This document shows, in pieces, positions 11,930 through 22,757 of a stretch of 64,000 nucleotides of DNA. Under the pieces are notes generated by a model that was given only the letters and a program-made list of their open reading frames with translations, ran no database searches and had not been told where the DNA came from. Position 1 is the stretch's first letter. Each line of letters starts with the position of its first letter. Made by a program: the position numbers and the translations under genes. The stretch spans positions 17,382,001 to 17,446,000 of the forward strand of contig OZ038530.1 in assembly GCA_964036665.1 (NCBI GenBank). The letters run 5' to 3'. Origin of the DNA: Gordius sp. MW1 (lineage: Eukaryota > Nematomorpha > Gordioida > Gordea > Gordiidae).

Positions 11930-12829
11930 CCACTCTATTTAATGACTAGTCTAGCTTATGTAATATAAAAAATTTATAATTCCGGTCTAAGCGTTAAATT
12001 AACCTTCTTATCGAGACCTATAAGTTCTCAAGCTTTTTTCAACTCTTCAATTTGTTCAAGCGCTTGATAGAAGGGCTCAAACTGTGAAATGTAGATGAGT
12101 GGGTAGGATATTTGTTTTAGATTTGTTAATCTGTATCGTGCTGCTCTTGAGATTATAAGTTATTAAATTTAAATCCAAACAAATCGTTCAAATCCACGGT
12201 TGACTGGTTGGCTACAAATCGGAGGACAGGGACTCGTTGATTATACTGGGCTTTCGATCCAATCACTGGCCTTGTTGATACCCCATGTCCGATATGGGTA
12301 ATTGATCATGTAGGGTACAGATCTTAATAATAGTTAGAAATTATAAAATTTAACACCTTTAATACCTTAGGCTTATTATCTATAATGGTTTCAAATTAGC
12401 GGATTAAGCAATTTCACATTTTAAATAATTTATGGTACCTTGAATATTCTTTACCGTATTTGCTCAAGTGGTCTAACGCTCAAGGAATCTAAAATTTGCA
12501 AAGAATGCTTATAACTAATTAATTTTATATTTAATCATGTTATAAACGCTTTAAAAGATTGCAAAAACATATATTAAGCATATAATATATGAAGATTAAC
12601 GTTTTTTATCGCTGCATATATATTTTCTTTCATATTAAGCTAATAATATATGAAGCTTAAATTTTTTATTATTTTCTTTCATAGTTAAATTAAATGCTTT
12701 ATAATAAGTTAATATGCATTTACAATACTTTATATTGTTTATATAATAGATATACTTATATAATAATGTTTAAATTACAATTTTTGTGCATTAGATTACT
12801 TGAGCATTAGACCGGTTGAGTATAAATTT
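11930..12829. other. AT-rich stretch, nothing recognised
   Basis: No gene. Two near-identical segments with AATATATGAAG at about 12585 and 12645 are a small local duplication. Confidence 0.4.
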
Positions 12830-13008
12830 GTCTTACCTAAAGGGATTCATTTAGAATCACTTCTTTCTTTGGGTTATAAAGTAGAATAATCTAATCCTCT
12901 ACGGTTATAAAGTAGAATAATCTAATTCTCTAGAGAATTAGATTATTCTACTTTATAACCCAAAGAAAGAAGTGATTCTAAATGAATTATAGGTAAGACA
13001 TCGTGTTT
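12830..13008. repeat. near-perfect inverted repeat (hairpin)
   Basis: The sequence on each side of 12934/12935 is complementary through AGAGAATTAGATTATTCTAC, then TTTATAACCCAAAGAAAG and AAGTGATTCTAAATGAAT. An extra partial copy of TTATAAAGTAGAATAATC sits in the left arm near 12904. A long stem would form in RNA or single-stranded DNA. It may be a foldback transposon relic, but no target duplication was identified. Confidence 0.75.
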
Positions 13009-13898
13009 ATATACACATGTACCGAGTTTATTTATTTGAAGAATATCGGTGAATTGTAAGGTATTTACATCAACTTCGATGTCCCTTGTATATTCAAATT
13101 ATAATGAAGGATGTGAATAGAGTAAGGAGGAGTGTAAATAGAGTGATATCCAAATCATAAAGGTACAATATTCTAATTAGGTAATACTATATTACCCCCC
13201 CCCCCCCCCCTCCTATTGCATGGAGTGCAAAAAAAAGAAAATTATAAGGTAAATGGAGTTAGTGTTTGTGTGTGGTGGTTGAGGCGTGAATGCTGGTTGG
13301 TAGTTGTTTTGCTATCCCATATATTAGTGGACATGTCACGAGCAGACGTATTTATATTAGAATCGCAGTATTCCATCAGTTAAATAGGTCAGTGGTGAGG
13401 AAAATGTTAATAATAGCAGGTATTTGCATTGTATCGCCGAAATTGTTTGTCCTTCCTCATTAAAAAGGGGTGTGTATGTGTGTTGATGTTGAATATGGCC
13501 ATGAGAAAGTGGACAATTTTAGTCGGCGGCACACGTTGCAGAGTTTGATAATGTAGTAAAGCGTTTAGATTGTCATCGTATTAGCAACCAGATAGGGTGG
13601 ATTCCACAGTATTGGGACACGTTTAAATCGAGATATATTTGAGAGTTGAAGAATTGATTTTTTGTATCTCGATCTCTTTGCCAGTGTCTTATTTGGTCAA
13701 GGTTTGAGAAAGTAGTACCCAAAAATACTCTGAATTGCATTATTTTTAACGATGATAACCATGGCGCCGGTACTAGAGAGAATGTTTGGGGGAAGGAAAA
13801 AAAATCGGCTCCCCTCCATTGCGAGGTTAGCAATGTAGACCTAGGGTTATAAGTGTTTAGGGGGGAGGAATCAAAAAAAAATTCGGCTCCTCGAAAAA
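13009..13898. other. non-coding stretch with a 16-nt C run
   Basis: Contains C16 at 13195-13210. Reverse-strand frames at 13573-13965 are open but contain two GGAGGG/AAAAAA-rich repeats that explain the openness. No gene supported. Confidence 0.4.
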
Positions 13899-14327
13899 GT
13901 GGGGTCACCATTGTATAATGGTAAATATGGCAAAGAAGGGTTATCCCAAGAATCGGAAATTTCATCGATTCTTTCTCAAGAAACTATAAAGCTGTTAGAA
14001 TTGGGCTGTGGGGACCCTTGCCTGCCCATAAATTTGACTCCTAACACAAACCCAAGTTTCCAAAGTCCTTACTCGTGTCACCAATAGAACATTTCTTCGT
14101 ACGAATCCGAATTGCCAGGTCTCAAAGCACGCGCTTATCAGCGAATCGAATTCAAAGCAGCAGCTAGCACCTTTCACCGTCCCCATCAAGGCTTAAACGA
14201 GCCAACCTACTACCCTAGCGAAGGGGACGACCGATATAAGCCTCCCGTTTACAACGCACCATTTGGCTCGGCTACCAATGGTCAGCATACAGAATTAGGC
14301 CCATTGTACCAACGCAATACCAGTTAA
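13899..14327 (+). pseudogene. unassigned ORF interrupted by one TAG
   Basis: One frame runs from 13899 to a TAA at 14325-14327, broken only by TAG at 14085-14087. The second half (LPGLKARAYQRIEF, FHRPHQGLNEPTYYPSEGDD, YNAPFGSATNGQHTE) is unusually GC-rich for this window and rich in Pro and Tyr. CAATAG at the stop could instead be a 3' splice site, which would make 14088-14327 a terminal exon of a plus-strand gene. I do not recognise the protein. A decayed repeat ORF is equally possible. Confidence 0.3.
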
Positions 14328-15030
14328 TCAAGTATTAACCTAGTTACACAATAATTTAGCTTTTTGTCCAATGTCCAATTATATAATATTACAAGGGCGT
14401 CCAAAGCTATTATTCATACATCAGTTTTAGGTAAATTTTAATATACTTATTTTGTCATCCTAATCAAAACAGTTGCTATGCGATATATAAATGTCAACGG
14501 GTGTTTTTCCAGCAGCAGATTAATGTTTTCAAAATTTTAAAGCCTATTCGAATTTAGCCAACAAAAGTATTCTTGATAAGTAATTAGAAGTCGATGATTG
14601 TCCGGATAAATATGAGTTCTATATCTTAACAATTTTAAACGCAATAACAGCAACAACAAAACATATTTCCTTCAAACAATTAATAAATTAGATAAAATAT
14701 ATCACGTACAAAAAAAATGATCAGCAGACCACATCGTACTATAAAAATTATCGATTTAGAGGCGCTTATGGGCTCTAAGCTGATTCATCGCTTATGCATA
14801 TCTTTGACTGGTAAACATTTGATAATTAGATAGCAGATGTATAAGGCCAACTTAGTGTACATATTAACAATCTCATCGCTATTCTTTTTAATCATCTTAT
14901 TAATTTTCAAAAATCTATTTAGAGCTACTTTAACATATTAAAGCCACAGGAAATGGAAACCAAAAAAATCTATGTCATTATTTAAGGACAGAGTTTGCAA
15001 AAAGTTAAGACGCCTTTTGGCTGCCCTTAT
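14328..15030. other. AT-rich stretch, nothing recognised
   Basis: No gene or element boundary seen. Confidence 0.4.
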
Positions 15031-16396
15031 AAAAAATCCCACTTTTATATTCAACGCGGTCATCGTCTACTAGCTTTTAAATTCACTCGCAGAGTCTGAG
15101 CAATAAATCCATAAAAATAAAATAGAAACAAAAATAAATATATATAATCTTAAGGATTAAATGAATAGATGTCTTACAACCTTTTACATTGGTTGATGCA
15201 GCAGTTTACATCAGACCAGATTGCCCGGCCCGGCCCGCTGCCCGAACCTGCCGGGCAACTCTCTTAGATTTTAAACTTCGGGCGGGCACGCTGATGAGAT
15301 TCGGGCAATTCGGGCATAATTAAATTAAAAACATAGTATATTATTTTGTTACTTTTTTATTAGAATATATATCGAGAATGCTTGAAATGTTAAAATAGAA
15401 TAATTTTGCCACCTCCCAAGTTATTTTTATAATCTTTGCCCGACTCCATTTCTTTCAGAACCCTAATATTTATGTAGCCCTTTCATTGTTCGCCTGTGCC
15501 GTCTAGACTTAAAACAAATAAGTGCTAAATTTAGTTGTACTTTATTTAATTCTTTTAACAAATAAAGTTTGAGTTAACAAAGCTTCCCCATTTCGCAATT
15601 CGCCTTTTTATTCCCTAAACGCTAGTACTTATTTCTAATTTCTATAATAATTAATTTCCATATCACTCTTTTTTTGCCCCATTTCGCAATTCGCCCTTTA
15701 TTCCCTTATCTACGTTATTACTTATTTTTATAAAACATAATTAATTACTATACCATTTTTGTGCTTCAAATAAAAATTTTCCCCATTATTAATTGCTATG
15801 CAATTTTATTCTATAGCGGAAGGTGATTTAATGATTAAATATAGTTTTTTTTATCAAAAAAACTAAGAATTAAAAATTTAAATTATTTGTTATTTATTAT
15901 AATTTTGACCTATTAATCGGACCAGGCAGTTCGGGCAGCTCTAATGGTTCAGGCATGGCCGAGCGGACACTTAGAAGGGTTCAGGCGGGCAATTTAGTTA
16001 AAAATTTCCCATCCGAATTCGGGCAGAAATATTTAAACAAACCTGACCTCTGTTTAGGATCGCATAAATTCGGACTTAACGAGCAAATTTTCATTTCGGG
16101 CCGCGAAATTCGGGCAGCTTTAACGATTCGGCGGGCCCGGGCAGACACTTAGATGGGTTCGGGCGGGCCCGGGCGGGCAATGAAGCTAAAAAATTGAATC
16201 GGGCCGGGTTCGGGCAGAAATTTCCAAATAAATCTGACCTCTGGTTTATATTTCTAAACGAAGTCCTAATTTATTGTACACATTAGATTTACTTGACATT
16301 TATAAGGGAAAAGGGAACAATCTATTAGCTAAAGAACTAGTTTATTTTCATGCTCTCTGCATATCTATAATTATAACAAATTTAAATATTTTATAC
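15031..16396 (+). repeat. local duplication, unit 1 (with a hAT insertion)
   Basis: The outer parts match 17311-17857. Shared runs are AAAAAATCCCACTTTTATA, TTGGTTGATG and AACGAAGTCCTAATTTATTG. Each copy carries a different transposon: this one a hAT-like element at 15212-16243, the other a MITE at 17433-17670. Each therefore supplies the empty site of the other. Confidence 0.8.
15212..16243. mobile_element. non-autonomous hAT-like element with GC-rich ends
   Basis: A 1032-bp insertion. The left end is CAGACCAGATTGCCCGG. The right end, reversed, is CAGAGGTCAGATTTATTTGG, with GGGCCGGG and TTCGGGC subterminal motifs on both sides. It is flanked by GTTTACAT (15204-15211) and GTTTATAT (16244-16251). 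The paralogous empty site (17715-17722) has one GTTTACAT. An 8-bp duplication and CAG-starting ends fit hAT. Inside, a segment of about 90 bp with CCCCATTTCGCAATTCGCC is tandemly duplicated (about 15585 and 15675). No transposase remains. Confidence 0.85.
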
Positions 16397-16498
16397 CATT
16401 TTTAAGTTGTACCCTAAAGAAGACTCGCCTTCTTTAGCTATTTAGGAAAACAATACCAATTCCGGAACATCTTTGCTATAAACCTCACGACAAAGAGT

Positions 16499-17100
16499 TT
16501 GGGATGCCGGACTTGTGTTGGCTCCGTTGATTATCTAATTTCAAGCAGCGATGCTAGGCAGTGTTCTAATTTGTCGTTTTTGTTCGGTGGCTCAGGTCAC
16601 GAATGGCTAGAAGTCTACCCAAGCTGTCTCACCGGGATGATGTTGGAGGACTCCGAACTTACTTACTCCATAGCTCTCAGGTAAGGGGTAAAATTTTCGA
16701 AGGCATTTATTTGCTAAAATTGCAGCACACTCATAGACGAATTAGCCAGGCATCTCTTACACTGCCTGGCCAACAAATTTAAATATGTTCGGCACAATAA
16801 GGTCAATGTCTTAATCCAAAGTGTTAAGGCAAAGATCCCATCCATCTTGGAGCCATCGGGCCTTCTCCTTGGAGGGACGTATGCGTCCTGATGGGTCTTC
16901 TTTAGTCCCATGGAGCAACGGCCTTTACCTTAAATGGGACTTCACCTGTATTGACCTATTTGCCCCCTCTAACAGCAACAATGATACTTTAGTTGTTGCC
17001 GAGGGGCGTAAAACAATTCAAAAGCGCTATAATCCTCAAACATTTTTATTCCATTGGTCGCTTCGTGTTCAGACACCTTTGGCAAACAGATCTTAGCTTT
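16499..17100 (+). pseudogene. retroelement ORF fragment with RPDGSS...PW motif
   Basis: Two frames give pieces of one conserved C-terminal region: GGSGHEWLEVYPSCL with LTYSIALR (16.6 kb), then ILEPSGLL, RPDGSSLVPWSNGLYLKWDF and TCIDLFAPSN (16.85-16.98 kb). I recall the order 'EPxGL...DGKRPDGxTxxPW...WDxTCxDTxAPSH' from C-termini of invertebrate reverse-transcriptase repeats, where a segment like the ORF at 274-507 precedes it. Frameshifts and stops show decay. The exact clade is not determined. Confidence 0.55.
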
Positions 17101-17310
17101 CTTTAAAGAGGTAGGAAGACGTTCTGCCCCGTCTAAACATTCGGTATCCTTTTTACTGAAACAAAGATTTGCTATTCTTATAGCCAAATAAAATTTCAAA
17201 TCGTTTGCCGATTCTTGGCCAATTTTGGAAGATCCTCTGGATGATACCATCTTTTATATTTAATATATTTATATTAATTACTTTCAACGGATTTTTAACA
17301 AATAAACTTT

Positions 17311-17857
17311 AAAAAATCCCACTTTTATAATTCAACGCGGTCATAGTCTAGTAGCTTTTAAATTCACTCGCAGAGTGTGAGAAATAAATCCTTAAAAATA
17401 AAATAGAAACAAAAATTAATTTATCTTAAGGGGCACGGGTCAAAGTAGTAGAAAAAAGGCAGCCAAATTGGTCAGAACTGGTCAGATCAAGATTGGTCAG
17501 GAGGGTTAGGGTAAGTGTTTTAGGTCAGCGTTTTAGGTAAGCGTTTTAGGTTAGGGTTAGATGCACATCAAATTCCCTCCCCATTTGAGATTTAATTCTA
17601 ATATATTGTTTATCTAAAATTCATATTTTTCTGCTACTTTTTCATCATTCTGCTATTTTAACCCCGATTCAAGGATGGATGTCTTTACAACCTTTCACAT
17701 TGGTTGATGCTGTAGTTTACATCCTAAACGAAGTCCTAATTTATTGTACACATTAGATTGACTTGACATTTATAAGGGAAAAAGGAACAATCTAACTAAA
17801 GAATTAGTTTATTTTCATGCTCTCTGCATATTTATGGCAAATTCAAATATTTTATAT
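17311..17857 (+). repeat. local duplication, unit 2 (with a MITE insertion)
   Basis: Second copy of the unit described at 15031-16396. It lacks the hAT element at GTTTACAT (17715-17722) and has its own 238-bp insertion. Confidence 0.8.
17433..17670. mobile_element. GGGGTCAAAGTAG MITE, copy 1 (Mutator-like?)
   Basis: Ends GCACGGGTCAAAGTAGTAG and, reversed from the right, GAATCGGGGTTAAAATAGCAG. The interior has GTTTTAGGT repeats and the telomere-like GGTTAGGGTTAG. It matches 35433-35648, where a 9-bp target duplication is clear. Here the duplication is not clean. Confidence 0.7.
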
Positions 17858-18270
17858 TAGGAGACATATTAATTTAGCCTTTTATAATGAATGAATTTTA
17901 TAAATTTAAAAGAATATAAAAGCCATTATCGAGTTTAATACTTATTTTCACTGTCTACATTCACCATACATGTCAAAATATAAAATTTTTCATATGATTT
18001 AACAATCATATCATTTAAGAACATTTATATTTGTAGCTTATAAATCAAAATATTTTGGCATATGCTTTTCAAATAATCAGTTATGTGTTAAAGACCTTTA
18101 GAGCTCCAATCGTAAATTGTTTATTAAAAATCAAAGACAAAAAGAAATAAATGTTACAGTTGCGGTCAAAAACGAGGATTGCAACGTGAGATGAGACAAG
18201 GGATCGGAAGGAGGGATATTATATAAAACACGAGTGGACTGGTATGAAGAGTAGGGTGAGATAGATCTTA
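17858..18270. other. AT-rich stretch, nothing recognised
   Basis: No gene or repeat boundary up to the Harbinger left end. Confidence 0.4.
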
Positions 18271-20030
18271 GGGCTTGTCTTAATATCGGATTTTGCTGCG
18301 CAGCAATAATCGTCATACGTGTTTTAACATAGCCGTGTCTTAATATCCGATTTACAGCAGATTTCGATTTTATACGCATAACATAACAGCGATTTGTAAG
18401 ATGCAAAATATTTCGTTTAAATGTTATATGAATTTTGAGTTTTTAGGTATTAGCAAAGTTCATATTTGATCAAAAGCGTTGAAAAGAATATAATTAGATG
18501 GTGTGAAGGTATGATTAAGTTTGAGATGTAAAAATGTTTAAATAAGTTAGCCAAAGATTGTAAAATGCCTGGTATTTAAACATTAAATTATATATAGCTG
18601 TTCATAAGTTGCAAATCAAGGAGGAAAACATTAAAATCAAGGAGTGCAGGGGGGAAATTTTTATAATGAATGACATGATTTTTGCGGAAAAGGTTTTTGA
18701 TGAAACTCCCACCATAAGCACCCTAGAGATCTTGATAGAGAAAATAAACCTTGTAACACAAGAACTCTATTTGTTGATCAACTTAATAGACTGGTTGATA
18801 TAGAAGAGGCTAAATGTGTAAAAGAAGAAAATTTTTATTTATTATTTTATAAATCTATTTTGCCAGATTTCCAATCTCTTGATTTAATGGCTAAACAACA
18901 ATGCAAAGAATGTTAAAATTGTCTTTTATTATAAAATCAACATCCCACTCACATTGTAATGTTTATGTTTGTATATATATATTATTAGCCAATATTGTGA
19001 ATAAAATTTCGATTAAAATTTATTAAGTCTTTTTTGATTTGTTGCACATTTATAGTAAACAAAATAAATTTTATTCAAATCATAAAAATAACAAACATCA
19101 TATCGAAGGCAACCATTGTGATAATTAAGATAATATGAATATAAATTTCTAATTTCTTGGATTGGAATATTCAATAAGTTAATGTTTGAAAGTGATCTTG
19201 CCTCTTGTAAAGGAGTTCAAACTATCTGCTCCTTGTCTATATGTATAATGTGTAGGATGCACGTTCCTAATACAATCTTCTCAGCATTTTGAGGTCAAGC
19301 CCTAATGGGTTTATTAAATATGCCTAAAATGGCAGTTAGTATACCAAAGGAACATTCAACACAATTTCTAGCTTTTAATAATCCTTTATTAAAAACTCTC
19401 GTCATGTTCTTAAAGAATAGGGCCTTAGTAAAAAGTTACATAATTAAAATGCTTCATCTGCAAGGAATACATACAGGGCTTTAATCTGGGTAACAGGAAA
19501 ACTAGCTTCTCTTTGAATTTTTTTGTATAATGAGGTTTGCTTCAAAACATTACTATCACTTTGACGTCCCAATGCATTATTATCAGCATAAATGAATTTA
19601 TAATTCCATTTTTTAAAAAACTCTTCATATATCTAAATGGAAATACTATAATAAAAATTATTATACTCTAATCCATCTGACACTGCATAGTGGTGTGAAT
19701 TGACCTTAACTATGGCATCCAAAACTTCTTCAATAATGTTTTTGCACTCCTTAAAATTTTAAAACTAATATAAGTTTGCATTTAAGATGCTATGTATCTT
19801 TAACAATTTTACTTATAAGTAATAGAATGTTGAAGGATACATTCAAGTTGAGAAAAATTCTGCTCACTACTACTAATATCATCAAAAATGTGATTATATA
19901 CTCCAAATAGATCACGTCTTTGATAAATTATGCTTTTTTTCTTTCTACTACTTGTTTTAATAAACGGCTGAGTAGATTAAATAATAACATTCGAGATTGA
20001 AGCATAAACTTGAATCCGATAGACAAGCCC
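18271..20030 (-). mobile_element. PIF/Harbinger transposon, inactivated
   Basis: A 1760-bp element with ends GGGCTTGTCTTAATATCGG on the left and, reversed, GGGCTTGTCTATCGGATTC on the right. It is flanked by TTA (18268-18270 and 20031-20033), the 3-bp duplication typical of Harbinger. A second TIR-like GTGTCTTAATATCCGATTT lies at about 18333. It encloses a minus-strand DDE transposase relic. Confidence 0.85.
19190..19800 (-). pseudogene. Harbinger (DDE_Tnp_4 type) nuclease pseudogene
   Basis: Minus-strand frames give YADNNALGRQSDSNVLKQTS, ALYVFLADEAF, LLKARNCVECSFGIL and TCILHIIHID in that order. This is the layout of the Harbinger nuclease: N-G-R-x-SD block, GDEAF-like block with the second aspartate, and the R-x-x-VE block with the catalytic glutamate. 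Stops and frameshifts separate the pieces. A Myb-like partner ORF was not found. The frame at 18609-18803 is open, but I do not recognise it. Confidence 0.75.
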
Positions 20031-20033
20031 TTA

Positions 20034-20640
20034 GTCGATTGGAGTTGTGAACGAAATTGATCCATCAGATTAGTTCAGTTCTATCGGGTTTATAAAGATT
20101 CATACAATATTCCAAAAATTGTAAAGAAATATGTTTCTATGCGACCGTTACATTTTTAATCGAAATTGCTTATTTTACTAGGTATCTTACAATTTTGTAC
20201 ATCTTAGGTCGAAATCGCTTATCCGCTACAAGCTAAACTATAATTCAACCTTCTATGAGATTACTAAGGCACTGTATTTATTCAAACAAAAGTAAATTCA
20301 TTTTTATTTGCTCTGTCATAAGTTTAAAATATTAATAAAGAATGATTGGTCAGATAATGCGATTTCATTTAACATAAGGTTTTTAAGTAGATAGAATTTA
20401 AAATTATAAATGTTATCAAAAAATTTATTTTAATATATAATAATATCGGCGATAAATTCAAATTAAAATATGTTTAAGAAAATAAGCAGTTCTGTGTAAA
20501 ATTGAATGGTGACAAAGGCGATTCTCAAAACCAAATAATGCTAATGTTATTGAATTTGATGGTGCGTTGAACGGGCAATCCCAATATGGGTTGTAATAAA
20601 CTTGTAAATTTTTTTCCCGAGTATACTCGCCTGTGATGGT
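20034..20640. other. AT-rich stretch, nothing supported
   Basis: A short minus-strand frame (20458-20706) begins inside the CpG-rich block downstream and has no recognisable domain. Confidence 0.4.
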
Positions 20641-21336
20641 GTTGTTTCTGCGCATGCGCAGCTTCCTATGCGCGTCTTCCCCCTCTCCTCTCTCTACCCC
20701 TCGCATTGTTAACCGCCGCCTAATGCCAGCTGCGCTGGCAAGTCAAGCGTGCTTACGTGCATTAAGGAGATGGTTGTACTGAAAACACATAACATATTTT
20801 TTATCTCCCCTTTTTGTAATCGCGGTCGCGTATCGAAGGATTCTTGCACATATATTAATATACCGCATTTGCGATTTAATTTTTACGGTCAATTATAAAA
20901 CCTTACCTTCGCGTGACTACGGAGTTTATGAATTATGATGGAATTATGTTATTGTTGTGGTTGTGCGCAGGCGTAACGCATGCGCAACCACAGTCTATTA
21001 TACACAACACAACCTCTCATTGCGGTACAGTGACTCCCATTGTCGGGTAGTCTACCATACATGTGTACCCCTCCCCATCATCATCTCTCTCATTGATTTG
21101 TGAGACGCATCTTAATGTATACGCGTAGTCCCTCTCCCCCCATCCCTCTCTCCGCGATTTATTATAGTGATATGCTAACACGAGTATTTCCCACGTTATC
21201 TCTCTCGTATTGATTTGTTAGACGCGTAGTAATACATACGCGTGTGGCCACGTTGAGATCACGTGTCTACACACATATATCTCCCTCCGCGTATTAACTT
21301 TAATTTACAGTTATTCAGTTATAATAAATAAAGAAG
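20640..21336 (+). promoter_or_regulatory. CpG-rich promoter-like block with NRF1-type sites
   Basis: This stretch is clearly richer in CG than its surroundings. It contains the palindrome TGCGCATGCGCA (20649-20660), the canonical NRF1 site, and a second CGCATGCGCA near 20978. A segment with CTCTCTC, ATTGATTTGT, GAGACGC and TATACGCGT is present twice (about 21085-21140 and 21200-21250). The block ends at a strong 5' splice consensus (AAG|GTAAGA at 21336/21337). A promoter for a plus-strand transcript, or a bidirectional one, is my inference. Confidence 0.45.
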
Positions 21337-21670
21337 GTAAGAATAAAACTATTTGTTCCTAACAAAGTTGATTTTTTTTTAACAAAGTTGATTAATGAAT
21401 AAAATGAAATATGTTAAAGTAACAAAATTAAATTTTTTCATTGATTAATTGATTTGTGATAAACACTTTTCATTGATCTTTTCTTTTTAGATGGGTAATC
21501 ATTAGTGTACAATAGCGATTGTAATGGGAATAGGATTAGCTTGTGCCCCTGTTCGTTGTGTGATACATTACAATATAAATGAGAAAATCTTGATTTCAGC
21601 TAATTTGAAAATTAATGCCAATATAAAGTACCAGGTGATATAAAGTACAAAAAATAAAGTTTCTATAACA
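21250..21670 (+). ncRNA. possible spliced non-coding transcript
   Basis: A donor AAG|GTAAGA at 21337 can pair with the acceptor TTCTTTTTAG ending at 21490 after a T-rich tract, giving a 154-nt intron. AATAAA at about 21651 could end the RNA. Exon 2 begins ATGGGTAATCATTAG, so it does not code. The transcript start is not known and the boundaries given are nominal. Confidence 0.25.
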
Positions 21671-22757
21671 ATGAAAAGGATTTGTTTTAATTTTTGAATG
21701 TTATAAAAACAAATTAAATTGATGACTAAATACGGCAAAGCTTAAACGTTACAGTTAAAAAATCTAAACTCTATTAAATATTTAAATTAACTTAATCGTA
21801 AAGGCATTGTATCTGTCAATAGACTAGATAGACTACTTATCAACGCACAAAATTGTACCCTTTTTCCGCCATTTTGATGAGTACATAGTGAAGTGGTGAT
21901 TATAGATATTAGTAATTTTTGTAAATTAAATAATCTTAAAAAGGTGAATAAAAAAATATTGAATTGGGTAGATATCAAAAACAGCCCTAAATAATTATCA
22001 TGTTTGTTTAATAAATATAGCGCCATCTATGTAAAATATTAATTTATTGACGTTCGTTCAAATTTATTATAAACTAGTGAGAAAGGTAAATTGACTATTT
22101 ATGGCCTAAAAATAAAACATTTTTATTTAATTTATTTCCTATATTAATTCTTAATTTTTGATTTATATTATGAAAATGATTTTGAAAAATAATTTTAAGA
22201 TTTTTCAAAACTATTAAATTAATTAAAATTTTTCAATGTGTGTTAGTTACAAATTATTAAAATGAATACTTTTGGAGATATAAGTGTTTGGGGTCTCATA
22301 TACCCCCTAAAGTCCATTAAGAAAGTTTTTTTTTATTTGTCAAATTTTTTTTTATGTAAAAATAGTAATTTAAGCATGTGTATAACATAATCAATATCTA
22401 TAAATACATTGTTTATTTATATAGTTATTGATATTCTTGTGAAGCTATTTATGGTAACTTTTGTCTGTTAAGTGTAGTTTAGTTTATGATTGTTTATAAT
22501 TTTCAAGTTCAGATTCTGATGGTAAAAATAAGATTATATCGCCATAATTAGTTAGATAACTTTGTGTTAACATCAAGATGAAGTAATTGAGAGTGAAAAG
22601 GAAGTGATTCAGTTGTGGATATAGAAGAACTAGGACAGACTTTGCCAAAACAAAATATTTATATGGTATAGGTAAACAAGAATATTATATATGCTAAAAC
22701 AGGTAACTTTTCGACAATATATGTATTCCAAATAAGCCTTACAAATATGGGCTCTAC

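Noticed and set aside
13573-13965. 130-codon minus-strand frame
   Set aside because: Carries two related FFF/SQWRGAD-type segments derived from G/A-rich repeats; no recognisable domain and overlaps the better plus-strand frame.
15955-16152. Short frame in the GC-rich right end of the hAT-like element
   Set aside because: Explained by GGGCAG/TTCGGGC subterminal repeats; non-autonomous element without coding capacity.
17505-17560. GGTTAGGGTTAG as a telomere or fusion point
   Set aside because: It is internal to a MITE found at two loci and is only a few repeats long.
20458-20706. 82-codon minus-strand frame starting in the CpG-rich block
   Set aside because: No domain, and it runs from the regulatory-looking block into AT-rich DNA; not enough to call a gene, though divergent transcription cannot be excluded.
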